This document shows, piece by piece, positions 10,323 to 21,700 of a DNA stretch of 64,000 bases. Made by a program: the position numbers and the translations under genes. How positions within the stretch are numbered: the stretch's first letter is position 1; every line of letters begins with the position of its first letter. This stretch comes from Laburnicola sp. R22_1 (Eukaryota; Ascomycota; Dothideomycetes; Pleosporales; Didymosphaeriaceae), in NCBI GenBank assembly GCA_014281115.1, contig JACONQ010000002.1, positions 3,224,001 to 3,288,000 on the forward strand, given 5' to 3'. The notes beneath the pieces were generated by a model. The model worked only from the letters and a program-made list of their open reading frames with translations, made no database searches and was not told the DNA's origin.

Positions 10323-12851
10323 AACCCCCCTTTTAAGGCCTAAAAATAGAAAGGAAAGTACATAAAAATAGGGTGTTTTAGCGGATTTTTAATATAACTA
10401 GCACTATTTTAGGACTAAAGAGGGCTAGAATAAGGATAATAGGCCCCTATAGTTCTAGTAGTAGCCTTAGTTTTTAATTTAGGTGCTATTTAGTAGAGAT
10501 ATTAAGGAAAGTAGTTAGGGATAAATTAGTGCTAAATTAGAAACTATATCTTAGTATTTAGTATTTTACTAATAAAGCGTATCATTAACTCTAACGCTAT
10601 ATAAAAATATAGTTAGCTAAAAAATTTCTAGTTAGTTTATTGCGCGCTAGCGTAATTATATTATATAAACTTTTCTAGTACTATAGAAGAGCGTTTTAAA
10701 AAATATATTAACCTAACTATATAGTTTTTAATTAGGGTAGAGTAACTTATAAAGCTATAGAGGCTGCTAGTATAGTAAAGTAAAGATGCTAAAAGGTGCC
10801 CTGTGTACGTAACAGCTAGGTAGCTACTAAATTAGTAGTAAGCTAGCTAGAAAGGGAATAGCTAGGGGTAAAGGCACTAAAAATAATAGGTGCCTATGCG
10901 TAGTAGGCTAGCTAGGAAGCTACTTAACTAGTAGTAAACTAGGCTACCTATTTTAGTAGCTTAAAGTGCTCCTAAGGGCAAAATAAGTTAGGTAACTAGT
11001 AAATTAGAATAAGGGCTAATAGTTAGGGGGTAGCTTCTAATTATTAGCGTTCTAGAAGTCTTTATTAGGCAGTTCACTATTAGATTTATTGCCTAAGCAT
11101 CCTTCCTATTAGGAGTTAGACTTAGGATTAATTATGTTAGTAAATTTAGAGTTATTATTATAGAGGTTATTATAATAGGTAGTCTTTTTATCTACTAATC
11201 TATTACTATAATAGGTGGCGTTATTATCTTCTAGGCTATTATTATAGTAAGTAATACTAAATTTATAAAAATTATTCTTATTAAGCGCCTCTTCTCTAGT
11301 GTAATTACTATAGTCCTTACTAGGTTAGGCGTCTTCTTAACTAAAGCAATTAGGCTTAGGCTCTACTTTAGAGTTTCTATTATTAAAAAAGCAGTTAGAG
11401 TCGCCTAATATGTGTTAATTTTAGCACCCTTAGAGGATAATAGTATAAAGTTATTAGATTTAGAGGCTTTAAAGGCTAGCTACTAGCAAGTTTAAGGCAG
11501 AAGTAGAGTTATAATAGGGATATTTAACTATAATTTATTAATAAGCTATACTAGAAGGTAGCTAGGCAATATAGATAGCCTAGTAATTAGTTACTTAGCT
11601 AAATATTTAATAAGTAATAAGTAAGGGCTAAGGTAGTTATAGTAAAGGGAGTAGGTTTCTATAACTAATGCTACCCTAGTTTAAATATAAGCTTAACTAA
11701 GGTCTAAAGTAGTAAAAAATTAAGGTAAAATATATAAGGCTACTTAGTAAAGTAGAGTAGTAAAAGATTAGGGCAGACTAGATAAAGCTACTAAGTAAGA
11801 TTAGCGCTAGGGCAACCTAGTATTAAGGTTTTCTAAGTATTAGAGCAGTTTGTTAGAGGCGTCTATTATAAAAGTAGTAAGAAATAATAAGAAAAAATAC
11901 CTAAGAAGTTAATAGTTAGGCGTAGTAAAGTATCTAAATTTAGTAGGTCTAAGTATCTTATAAGTGTAAGATAGTGCATTTAGTAAGTAAAGTAGAGCGA
12001 CTTATAGAGAGGGTAAAAGTATTACTTATATAAAATCTTTATAGATAGCGCCGCAGTAGCTCTAGAGCCTAATTCTAATTTCCCTTGCTTAGTGCCTTTA
12101 GAGGTAACATAGTTTTTATTTATTATTATTTGTTATTATTTAGGAATATTTAGGGCGGTCTCTTAATAGACTAGAGAAATCTCTTTTAGTAAATCTAGGT
12201 GCAACCTATTAAACTAGAGTATAAAGTCTTATTAGGGTAATTAATAAGACTTCCTACTACTTACGCTGTAACTAGCAGCTAGTAGACTTAGAATTCTAGC
12301 CTCTTTAAATAGGCCTTAGTAGTATCTTAATTCTACTAGCGTAAAGTAGTACTACTACTTCTATAACTTAGAGCAATCTCTCTTAATAAACTATAGTAGC
12401 GTAACCTATTAAACTAGTCTCTTATAAGAGTAACTAACTAGATTTCCTATCCTTATATAATAAGTAGAGGAGGGACTTAGAAGCAGCCTCTCTTAATAGA
12501 CCTTAGTATAGTGTAACAATTGCCTAGCACTAAAATAACTAATAAACTTCTAGCCTAACCTAATAAGTAATAGTCTAACCTATCTTAGCGTAGTATAATA
12601 ACTACCTAAAACTTCTAGCCTAACCTAGTAAGCTTAGCACAGTATAATAGCTGCCTAGCACTAAAGTAACTAATAAACTTTTAGCCTAATCTAGTAAGTA
12701 ATAGCCTAACCTACTTTAGCGTAGTATAATAACTACCTAAAACTTCTACTAATTTAACTGCCTACAAGTAGTATCTTAAGAAAGGAGTAGATATTATATT
12801 ACTATTTATAGCTAAATAAAAAGGGTTAGTCTTAGAATAATATAAGAGCAG
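10323..12851. other. Interior between LTR-like repeats
   Basis: About 2.5 kb of TA-rich sequence with many TAG/CTA motifs. A shorter unit like AGCCTAACCTARTAAGTAATA recurs near 12545-12720. No open frame or protein motif can be recognised, so the family is unknown. If the flanks are LTRs this is either a heavily decayed coding body or a non-autonomous element. Confidence 0.5.
12545..12725. repeat. Short tandem-like repeat in TA-rich block
   Basis: Blocks such as AATAACTACCTAAAACTTCT and TAGCCTAACCTA recur two or three times within 180 bp, suggesting a degenerate tandem repeat with a unit of about 110-125 bp. Confidence 0.5.
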
Positions 12852-13127
12852 CATATAGCCTTATAAGACTAACCTATTAGAAATAGCTAGAATAGTTAAA
12901 AAAGCTAGTTAAATTAATACTATTTTAAAATAGTAAATAAGAACGAAATATAGAGGGCCCTTTCTTATATAGAGAGTAGTATAGGGTATAGGCCTACACT
13001 AACTACTACACTAATACTAACTAGAAAAGGCGCCTTTAGAAAGGTAGAAGGCGTAAACAGAGAAAATAGAGTGTAAAAAAAAGGTAATAGGGCGTGCTTA
13101 GTAGGGAGGCTAGCAAGTACTATTATA
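12852..13127 (+). repeat. LTR-like direct repeat, copy 2
   Basis: Second copy of 10050-10322 in direct orientation. It keeps AGGGCCCTTTCTTATATAG and GGCGCCTTTAGAAAGGTAGA. It is somewhat more TA-rich than copy 1. Confidence 0.65.
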
Positions 13128-13645
13128 GTACTTAGGTCTTATTCTCTTACGCAGTGTTGCCTTTAATATTCTTATCTCTTTAGTATACTTATTATATAGT
13201 CTAGTATATTTAGGTATATTAGTATTATCTTATAAGGCAAAGGTAATAAAGGCGGGGACTTTGTGCAAAGTAGTAGTAGGGATAGTTATTATATAACTAG
13301 TTTATTTAATAGGTTAGTTATATAGAGGGTTACGCTTTATTAGGATTTGTTATTATCTAACTATATATTTATATAGTTACTAGTAGTGTGCTTAGTGTAT
13401 TAATAAAAGAGTTAATTTGCTATTTCTATAGATAAGGATAGGTTTTATATATTTTATATAATCGCTTTCTTTATTTTATATAGTAGCGATAGTTACTTAC
13501 TAACTTTATAAAGATTTAATCTGTTATTCTCTTATATATAAAGGATAGGGTATAATAAAATAAATTATATAGCTAATAACAACTTATATAATTTGTCTTT
13601 ACTCTTACTAATTTGTAATTAAGGGTTAGTTAACTACTAATTAGT
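13128..13645. other. TA-rich stretch, no gene
   Basis: Nothing recognisable. The composition continues the RIP-like block. Confidence 0.5.
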
Positions 13646-13990
13646 ATTAAATAGGCTTTATAGCTAGCTATATAGATATTAATATCTAATACTTTATATT
13701 AGTAAGTGTAGAGTGTGTATAGGATAATTATATAAGAAAAGAAAATAATATAATAAAACTAACTTAGTATTAATTGCTTATTTCTAGAGAGGGTATAAAT
13801 AGAAAAAGAAGATTCTGTAGCGTATAAGCTATAGCGCTCAGGCATTATATAATTCCTACGTAATACTATTATACAGCAATATTAAAACCTTAATACCCTT
13901 AGGTACCCTTGCCTATACGGTATATAGACAAATTATTCTTTATTTATACTAGTAGATTTATAGACTTTAGTTAATTTATACTTCTTTTAT
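13646..13990 (+). repeat. Direct repeat with empty site, copy A
   Basis: Runs parallel to 14250-14359 joined to 16207-16440. Shared blocks include TTAAATAGGCTTTATAGCTA, TATAGGATAATTATATAAG and the CCTTGCC-TACGG-GTATA block. At the place where copy B holds the Fot1-like element, copy A reads AATATAATAAAACTAAC, an uninterrupted TA target. Copy A has T or A where copy B keeps C or G (GCCTATACGGTATATAGAC against GCCCGTACGGTGTACGGAC). Confidence 0.75.
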
Positions 13991-14249
13991 TAGATTTTAG
14001 TTATCTTTTATTTATAGTTCTATAGACTTTAGTTAGCTTACACTCCTTTTAATAAATTTTAATTTATTTTTAATTTATAGTTTTATATAGCGTTAATTGA
14101 AGCTACCTAGAGGTAAGACAACAAAGGCTTTTATCTTAAATAACATAATAAAAAAAGTAGAGCCCTTGCTTAGTAATTAAAAGAGCGTAAAAAAGGATAG
14201 TTTTATAGACTTTAGTTAACTTATACTCTTTTTAATAAATTTTAATTTT
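13991..14249. repeat. T-rich minisatellite between repeat copies
   Basis: Imperfect repeats of a unit containing TTTATAGACTTTAGTTAA followed by TTATACTYYTTTTAATAAAT recur at about 13965, 14030 and 14205. No coding potential. Confidence 0.5.
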
Positions 14250-14359
14250 GTTAAATAGGCTTTATAGCTAGCTGTGTAGAGATTAATATCTAATACTCTA
14301 TACTAGCAAGTGTGGAAGGTGTATAGGATAATTATATAAGGAAAGGAAATAATATAATA

Positions 14360-14416
14360 ACGTGAGTGTCAAGCGAGTGGCCATGCTAGGCGAGTGGCCA
14401 CCCCCAATGAACTTTT
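14360..14416 (+). repeat. Fot1-like left inverted repeat
   Basis: Identical over 57 bp to the reverse complement of 16150-16206. Confidence 0.93.
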
Positions 14417-14440
14417 GGGGCTTTTGAACTTCAAACCTCA

Positions 14441-16087
14441 ATGTCTCAACCACCTGACCTCGAACAGCTCTCAAAAGAAGACAGGATTAAATTAGCCCTC
14501 CAGGCAATTAAATCGCCCGAAAAACTAAGCGTGCAACGCGCTGCTACTATCTACAACGTGTCTCGAACGACCCTCCGCCGCCAACGCGTTGGGAAGATGT
14601 CACCACGCAATACTCATCCTAAATCATCAAGCCTTCAAAAGACTAAAGAGGAGGCGCTTAGACACTATATTAAGAAGCTAGATGCGCAAGGATTTGCGCC
14701 AACACTGCGTTCTATAGAAGATATGGCCAACCAACTACGTGCTGCGCGTGGTGACAAGCCTGTTGGCCTAAGATAGGCCTCAAACTTCGTCAAACGCGAG
14801 GGCGAGCTTAAATCCCGTTTGAATCGACAGCGCGATCGTCAGAGAGTCTTGTGCAGCGATCCAGAGGTTATTAGGCCCTGGTTTAACCTTGTACCGAATA
14901 TCAAGGCCAAGTACGGTATACTGGACGAAGATACCTACAACTTTGACAAGACTGGCTTTACTATAGGCGTCGGAAACCGAGTTAAAGTAGTTACTGCTTC
15001 AGAGAGACGCACTGAGCCCATTGGCGTCCAGCAGGGAGACTATAAGTGGGTGACTCTTATCGCCGCCGTTAACGCGATAGGCTGGGCAATCGCGCCCTAC
15101 CTTATCTTCAAAGCAAAGAACCACGACGCGTCCTGGTACCCTGATTTGAAGCCCCAATGGCGCATTGGGGTCAGCGACAACGGCTGGACTACAAACGAGG
15201 TTAGTGTAGCCTAGTTAAGGCACTTTATTAAGCAGATAAGGGAGCGGAGAGTAAGTAGCCATGTGCTGCTCGTTATTGACGGCCACGAGAGCCACAAGTC
15301 GCTTGCCTTCCAGGATCTCTACGAGGAGAACAAGATAATTACCCTCTGTATGCCTCCACACTCATCGCACATCTTGCAGCCGCTTAATATTGGGTGTTTT
15401 GCCCCCTTAAAGCAGGCATACAGCAAAGAGATCAGAGTCTTGGCAACAGACCACATTGGCCAAATTAACAAAAAGGCCTTTGTTGCCTCCTTTGCGAAGG
15501 TTTTTAAGCCTGCGTTCTTAAAGACAAATATCTAATCAAGCTTCAGAGCAACTGGCTTAGTGCCTTATGACCTATTGGTGGTGCTATCGAAGCTTGAAGT
15601 CAAACTTCGCACGCCAACACCGCCCGCACCAGGGACCACCCAATGGAACCCCAAAACACCAAGCAACGCCGCTAAAGTAGAGGCTCAATCTACGCTGCTT
15701 CGCGATCGCATTCAAAAACATCAGGGTTCCTCACCTTCTCCTATAGTTAAGATAGTTAATCAACTTAGAAAGGGCACTGAGATGATACTACATTCACAGA
15801 CGTTGCTAGCTGCCCAAGTGCTGCAGCTTAAAGCGTCAAACAGAGCAGCTTCTAAGCGCAAATCGCGCAAAAGAAAGCGGATTCAGGAGGGCGGAGACCT
15901 ATCAAAGGAAGAGGCAGAGGATTTAGTAGCCCAATTAGACGTTAGGGCGCAGGTAGAGGGGGAAACGCGTGAAGGTAGAGCGCGAGCAGGTGCAGGTAAG
16001 CAGCGCAAAAGGCACTGTAAGCGCTGCAGGGAGACAGGACACAATTCGCGCACGTGCGAAAAAGATAGAGTAGAGGTTACCGATTAA
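14441..16087 (+). pseudogene. Fot1/pogo transposase, three stops
   Basis: A single frame of 549 codons with no frameshift encodes an HTH/CENP-B-type DNA-binding start (residues about 1-110, RAATIYNVSRTTLRRQR), a DDE_1 catalytic core (TYNFDKTGF, VIDGHESHKS, PHSSHILQPL) and a C-terminal basic tail with a zinc knuckle, CKRCRETGHNSRTC (C-x2-C-x4-H-x4-C). It is interrupted by TAG at 14774, TAG at 15212 and TAA at 15533. In context these replace Trp, Trp and probably Gln, each by one G-to-A or C-to-T change. The third catalytic Asp (family QPLDxG) is Asn here (QPLNIG), also one G-to-A change. This is a recent, RIP-inactivated copy. Confidence 0.9.
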
Positions 16088-16149
16088 TTCTATATATTAC
16101 GCATTGCAGTAGGTTGTTGTAGTGTTGAGTAAGTACGTGCAGAAGGCCT

Positions 16150-16206
16150 AAAAGTTCATTGGGGGTGGCCACTCGCCTAGCATGGCCACTCGCTTGACAC
16201 TCACGT
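16150..16206 (-). repeat. Fot1-like right inverted repeat
   Basis: Partner of 14360-14416, followed by the TA duplication. Confidence 0.93.
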
Positions 16207-16440
16207 TAGAACTAACTTAAACTTAGTATATTAATTACTTATCTCTAGAAAAGGTGTAGATAGAAAGGAGAAGATCCTAGAGTATATAGGCTGTAGCGCA
16301 CAGATATTATGTAATCCCCACGTGATGCTATTGTGCGACAATATTAAAACCTTAACCCCCTTAGGTGCCCTTGCCCGTACGGTGTACGGACAAATTTATT
16401 TTTAATTTGCAGTTTTATAGACTTCGGTCAATTTGCACTC

Positions 16441-16780
16441 TTTTAATTTGGTTTACTGTTACTCTGATTTTACAAGGGTAGTATGCAGTGGGGAATCTGT
16501 GTGTCTAGGTCTCTTTTTGCTTTTAAAGCAGTCATAATGTTACTCATTTACCCAACATTTTTCTGCAACTAAGAACTTAGTGTGCCAACTGCTGGTGCGT
16601 TGGCAAAAGAATGAAGGAAAGAAGTCTAGCGCATTGCCTGATCCCACGTCAAGAGCGAAGTGTCTGTCTGAGTCTCCCTATATCATATGGCGCGCAAGCA
16701 TGAAGAGTGGTAAATGCTACACCATGGCATCGCCCGTCCAGCTGTCCACACACCGGTCGCATACCATGGCACGACGGATT
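16441..16780. other. Boundary of repeat block and gene DNA
   Basis: Base composition changes here from TA-rich to balanced. No gene is seen; an open frame on the plus strand starting near 16580 runs antisense through the next gene and is discounted. The 3' untranslated region of the minus-strand gene probably lies here. Confidence 0.5.
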
Positions 16781-18240
16781 CTAGTACGTGCATTTGCCAC
16801 AGTATCCACAGTCGTCCGCAGAGCATGCAGTGTAGTCCGGTTCACTGTCGGAATCATTTTCAAACCGTGTCGCATAATCATCTTCCCAGCGCCTGTCTTT
16901 CACGTCCCATCCATCGTTCGAAAGATCCAACCCTCTGTCTGTGCCTTCCCATTTCTCCCTCAGCTCCGATGGAAGGGCATGTACACCTTCTTCGTACTGC
17001 CTCCGAATCTCCAAGCGACCTACCGAGGGACAGTACGCTTCGAGGAGACCAGTTCCATCCTGCCTCGCTACATCGACAATCTTCCTGAGTAGAACAGCGA
17101 GTCTTTGAATGGCAACATTGTTCTGCTTCTCCCAAGCTCGAATTCCGCTTTGCACATTCTGGACACGAATGTCTGAGAAGGTTCCTGCGCCGTCATGATA
17201 TGCGATGATGAAGTTAGGAATCTGTTTGATCCAGAGCTGCGGATAAATATCGTCCATATCGATCTCTTTCTTGTACCGACCTGATCGCGTTTTGAGGTCA
17301 AAGATGGTGTGCTGAGGGACGACGGTGCCACTTGGTTTGACGGTCAGTGGTTTGGCAGCATCAGACAGAGCGTTTCCGACAGTAGCGGTCTCCATACTTT
17401 TGAGGAGATTGTCAAGAGCGACCCCTTGATCCGGGGAGGCGCTTGAGCTACCGGCCTTCTTTGGCGACTGAGAAAGGTAACCGTCGCACTCGAAGCGAAC
17501 GACGCATTTGAGGCGACTGAACTCGTACTGGCAAATGCGTTGGTGGGACTCTGAGCCCTTCACATCTTTCTCCCATGTGGTATATGCTTCCGGGAAGGTG
17601 TGACCATAGCCGTGTATGCCATCGATCGTCTCCCTTGGATCGTTCTCCTTTCGAACAAAGAATACAGTATTACCGATGACTTCGATCTGGAAGCGGAACG
17701 GCTTGTCGATCGAGCGAACGAAACGCAGAAGATTGCCTAGTGTGCTGCCGCACGCAAAGACATCTACATTGTCTGTAGGGAGGTCTGGGGTGGTGTCGAA
17801 TAAAGCGCGGACAGCCGGTTCCGTGGGAAACGTGGGGAATCTCGCTGAATTGGGGTCGCGAAAGTATTGACCACTGTCTTCCTGCAGGCGTTGAGGCTGC
17901 TGAAGTGGCGTCCAGAGGGCAGGTTTGCCTTTCTGAGTCAGTTTGGAACTGCAGTACATCAGCTAAACTACTCACCAGGCACTAATATGGTAGGGGACCT
18001 GGAATTGGTCCAGTTGTACGAAGCGACATAATCGCAGTCTGTGATGGTACTGCCTTCTGGGTAGTCTCCGCCGTGTAGTTCCAGATCAGAGACGTTGAAA
18101 GTAGTCAGGAGCTGCCCTAGCGGGTGTTTGTCGGTATCAGGCTTCAAGACAGGACGTGAGACGAAGGTGTGCGTCCCCCCACGTCCACGACGCGGCGCGA
18201 AGCCCCCTCTGCGGTTCCCGAAGGACGAATGAAAGGCCAT
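16781..18240 (-). CDS. Conserved fungal protein, DXO/Rai1-like motifs
   Basis: Two exons, 17976-18240 and 16781-17928, with a 47-bp intron (GTGAGT...AAAG); the junction gives ILVPGKPALWTP, a conserved start in this fungal family. The product is 470 aa. The N-terminus is Arg/Gly-rich (residues 10-21). Conserved blocks are ACGSTLGNLLRFVR (about 147-160), HGYGHTFPEAYTTWE (about 196-210), VRFECDGYL (E235, D237) and IFDLKTRSG (D299, K301). E-x-D followed by D-x-K is the arrangement of metal-binding residues in DXO/Rai1 decapping nucleases, so an RNA 5'-end nuclease role is my inference. Relatives are often labelled geranylgeranyl pyrophosphate synthetase, but no DDxxD prenyl-synthase motif is present. 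The C-terminus is Cys-rich. It is transcribed divergently from the helicase gene, 479 bp away. Confidence 0.85.
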
Positions 18241-18719
18241 ACTTGCTGCGCGTTGATTCGAAGCGAAGAGAAATATTATTTTAAAGGAGGAAACCGCTCA
18301 GGCTCAAAAATCACTAGCAGCATCCATCCATGTCTTAAGTAACAACAGACAACTCGCTGGCACAGTCCGCAATGATGCCTAGCCAGCAAAGGCTGAGCGG
18401 GGGTGGCGTGTTTGCGTTTCGCACTGGTAGCACCGCACAAACATGCTGCCTGTCGATTCGTGGAGGCGTCCCAAGAGATGCAGGTAAGCGCAATACGCTT
18501 TGTCGCGCATATCACCTTACATTTTTTGAATGAAACCTTGCATTTTTGTCCCAATCAGTTGCACTGCCTGCATCACTCGTCGTTATCATTCAAATAGGCA
18601 AATCTGCTTGACTCCCCCACTTCAAACCTCCTGGACCAAACTTCTCCCTCCGATTTCATAAAGCTGCTGTTATTCCCCATATATCAGAGGGTTTCCTCCT
18701 CACCCAACCTACTGCGAAC
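18241..18719. promoter_or_regulatory. Shared divergent promoter region
   Basis: The 479 bp between the start codons of the nuclease-like gene (minus) and the helicase/AAA gene (plus) must carry both promoters. No clear TATA box or repeated operator is seen. Confidence 0.45.
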
Positions 18720-21700
18720 ATGGCGGACGACGAGGCTGCCGAAAAACGCCTGATCGGGTTGACCAAGCTGTTCCACGCAGTGATCCATAGACATCGCGAG
18801 CTCAAAAGTGCAGCGGACGGGAAACGCTTTCTAGAAGCTTTGTGTGCTCAGAAAGATGCGTCGAAATGTGTGGAGAGTATCATCGCAGCTGAGGGAGGGT
18901 TAGCGGCTGTTGCCAAGGCGTTTCGCTTTTCTGGGGATAGCGCTTTCCTAAACGGGCCTGGAACCTCGGCCCTTCGACACCTCTCCGACCCGGCCCTCAA
19001 ACAGCTCTACAGCGGACACTTCCTCCATCGCATCCTGGAGCAGATTGTCCAGCCTCCGACTTTCTGGAACACCTTCGTGGAGGCACATCATACCCATATC
19101 TTATCAGAAGAGGGGACCTGTGCATTCGCCTGGCTTCTGCTCGAAATCTTGTGCAGCCGTTCGGAAGAACTCCCTGACGTTCGCGATGTGGCAGAACGCG
19201 TTACGACGAATAAATCACTTACCGGATCCGAACAACTGGAAGTGAGGAACCTTGGCTACAAGATAAAGCACGTCCTTGCAAGCACCTCGACAGACGCCTC
19301 CGAGGGAGGCCCTGGAGGAAGACACGATAACGACTTCGTTGATTTCCGTAAAATCAAGATCTTGCCTACGCCAGATGAGTTCGCATCCACAGATTTGCCG
19401 TTCATCAGGCGGTCGGATGCCATTGATGCGTTGGAACCATCACAGCGGGGACTTGTCCATTTGGATAATCAGTTTCGCCTCCTTCGAGAAGATATGCTCG
19501 GTGAACTACGCAACGATTTTCACGTCGCCGTTGGGGCAAAGAAAGGTCGCCGCAAGGTCCATATCAAGATGCTCAAGTTCGTTGGTATTGACTGCGGTAC
19601 GGATATCCGGCGTAAAGTCTGTTCTGTCAAGCTACAATGCGACGGCGACATCCCGCAAATCCAACATTTGAAAGACCCAAAGTTTCGTAAGCAGCATATA
19701 ACCGAGAACAAGAACCTCCTCAAGCATCAGTCACTCGGGTGTCTGGTCAGCAATGGGAGAATTGTTGCTTTTGCTAGTGTGGATCGTAATGAGGATCGGC
19801 TTGGCCAGATCCCACCGATACTTCAGCTACGCATCGCAGACGACGACTCGCTCAGGAATTTCCTTACCACAAGCAAACACTCACCCGATCTCGAGTTCGT
19901 TCAAGTCGACACTGCAGTCTTTTCTTTCGAGCCAATATTGCTCTGCCTTCAGAACATGGCAGAAGTCCCACTGAAAGAGCAACTGCTTAATTCTTCACCG
20001 GACGCGAACGAAGCTTCTTCTGGCATCGAACCAACACGCAAGATTCAAGCTATTAGAGAAAACTGGCATTCGGATCTTCAGCAAGTAGTGGGGACTACGA
20101 GAAATGTTGAGCTTGACCAAGCACAAGCCGAATCCCTACTCGCAGGACTATCCAACCGGGTCAGTCTAATACAAGGCCCTCCAGGTGAGTGAATTTGACC
20201 CTAGTGCTCCGTCTTTAACCCCCAAACTCGTATCGTATCCGCTAAAATCCCTGTGGCGTTTGACTGACTGTTTTAGGAACCGGAAAATCCTTCATCGGTG
20301 CTCTCATTGCGAAGATTCTGCACGATGATACCCCAGAGACCATACTGGTGCTAACTTACACCAATCACGCCCTTGATCAATTCCTTGTGGACTTACAGAA
20401 CATTGGCATTCCACAAGACGCTATTGTTCGACTGGGACAAAAGTTCAACGCTAGCACAAAAGCATTCAGCATGTCCGAACAGCACAGCACGTACAAGATG
20501 AGCGCTACGACATACCAATTGATACAAACCCTGAAATCGGAGTCAGAAGGTTATCACTACCTGCTGGAGAAAAAGATTGGTATCTATCTCAATTCTCAAG
20601 TCACTTACCGAGCTCTTCTTTCCTACTTGGAGTTTTCTGAACATTCTGAATTTTTCGATGCCTTCCAAAGACCGGATACGGGTGACGATATGACCACCGT
20701 TGGAAAAGGTGGTAAGAATGTCACTGAGCTATACTTGATTGAGAGATGGATTCAGGGAAACAACGCCGGTGTCTTTCGACACATAGCCGAACACGACTAC
20801 CCTCAAGTCTGGAGCATCGAGCCAAGTGCTCGTGCCGCATTACAATCACAATGGTGGAAAGAAATCGTGGAAGAGCGGGTATCCGAAATATCCAACCTCG
20901 CACACAAGTACGATCAATTCCGAGACAGAATAGACAAACTGTTCCGTGAGAAGCATGGTCACATTCTCAAGCAAAAGCGCATCATTGGAGCCACCACTAC
21001 TGCGGCCGCAAAGTATACAGAGGAAATACAGAAAGCCTCACCAGGAATTATCATCGTAGAAGAAGCTGGCGAAATCCTCGAAAGCCATGTGCTAACCGCG
21101 ATGTCTCCCAATACCAAACAATTGATTCTGATTGGCGATCACAAGCAGCTTCGGCCAAAGGTCAATAATTATTCCTTGACAGTAGAGAGGGGAGATGGGT
21201 ACAACCTCAATGTATCCATGTTTGAAAGATTGGTACTTTCAGGAGCCCATCATACCACTCTCAAACTACAACACCGGATGCGGCCAGAAATCTCGGCTCT
21301 GGTTCGATCTCTCACGTACCCAGAGCTAGAAGACGCACCAAAGACTGCGGGACGGCCTGCTCTTCGAGGTTTCCAGGATAATGTCATATTTGTATCTCAC
21401 AATAAACCTGAGCTCAATGCTGGCGCCATCGCAGATCGTCGCGATGAAGGGGCTAAATCGAGCAAAGAAAACGAATACGAAGTCGACATGGTGCTTAAAT
21501 GTGTTCGGTATCTGGGTCAACAGGGGTATGGGACGGACAAGATCGTCATTTTGACACCATACCTCGGGCAACTCTTCCGGCTGATGAGAACCCTTTCGGA
21601 GGAAAACGACCCGATACTCAATGATTTGGATTCATTTGAACTGATTCGTGCTGGATTGCTGACTCCTGCGGGAGCGAACATCTCTAAGCAAAAGCTGAGG

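Larger units (their letters stand above)
14360..16206 (+). mobile_element. Fot1/pogo-type transposon, complete ends
   Basis: Perfect 57-bp inverted repeats start ACGTGAGTGTCAAGCGAGTG (14360-14416 and 16150-16206). They are flanked by TA at 14358-14359 and 16207-16208, and an empty target exists in the neighbouring repeat copy. Each end contains the subrepeat GCGAGTGGCCA twice, a likely transposase binding site. Length is 1847 bp, the usual size for Fot1-like elements. Perfect ends point to a recent insertion, but the transposase has three stops and a lost catalytic Asp, so it cannot move itself. Confidence 0.93.
14250..16440 (+). repeat. Direct repeat, copy B, split by Fot1-like element
   Basis: Left part 14250-14359 and right part 16207-16440 together match copy A (13646-13990). 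The 1847-bp element at 14360-16206 separates them. This copy keeps more GC than copy A. Confidence 0.72.

Noticed and set aside
16580..17092. Plus-strand open frame of 170 codons
   Set aside because: Lies antisense to the conserved 470-aa gene and has no family content.
16781..18240. Calling the minus-strand gene a prenyl (GGPP) synthase
   Set aside because: No DDxxD-type motifs; the common name appears to be a transferred misannotation.
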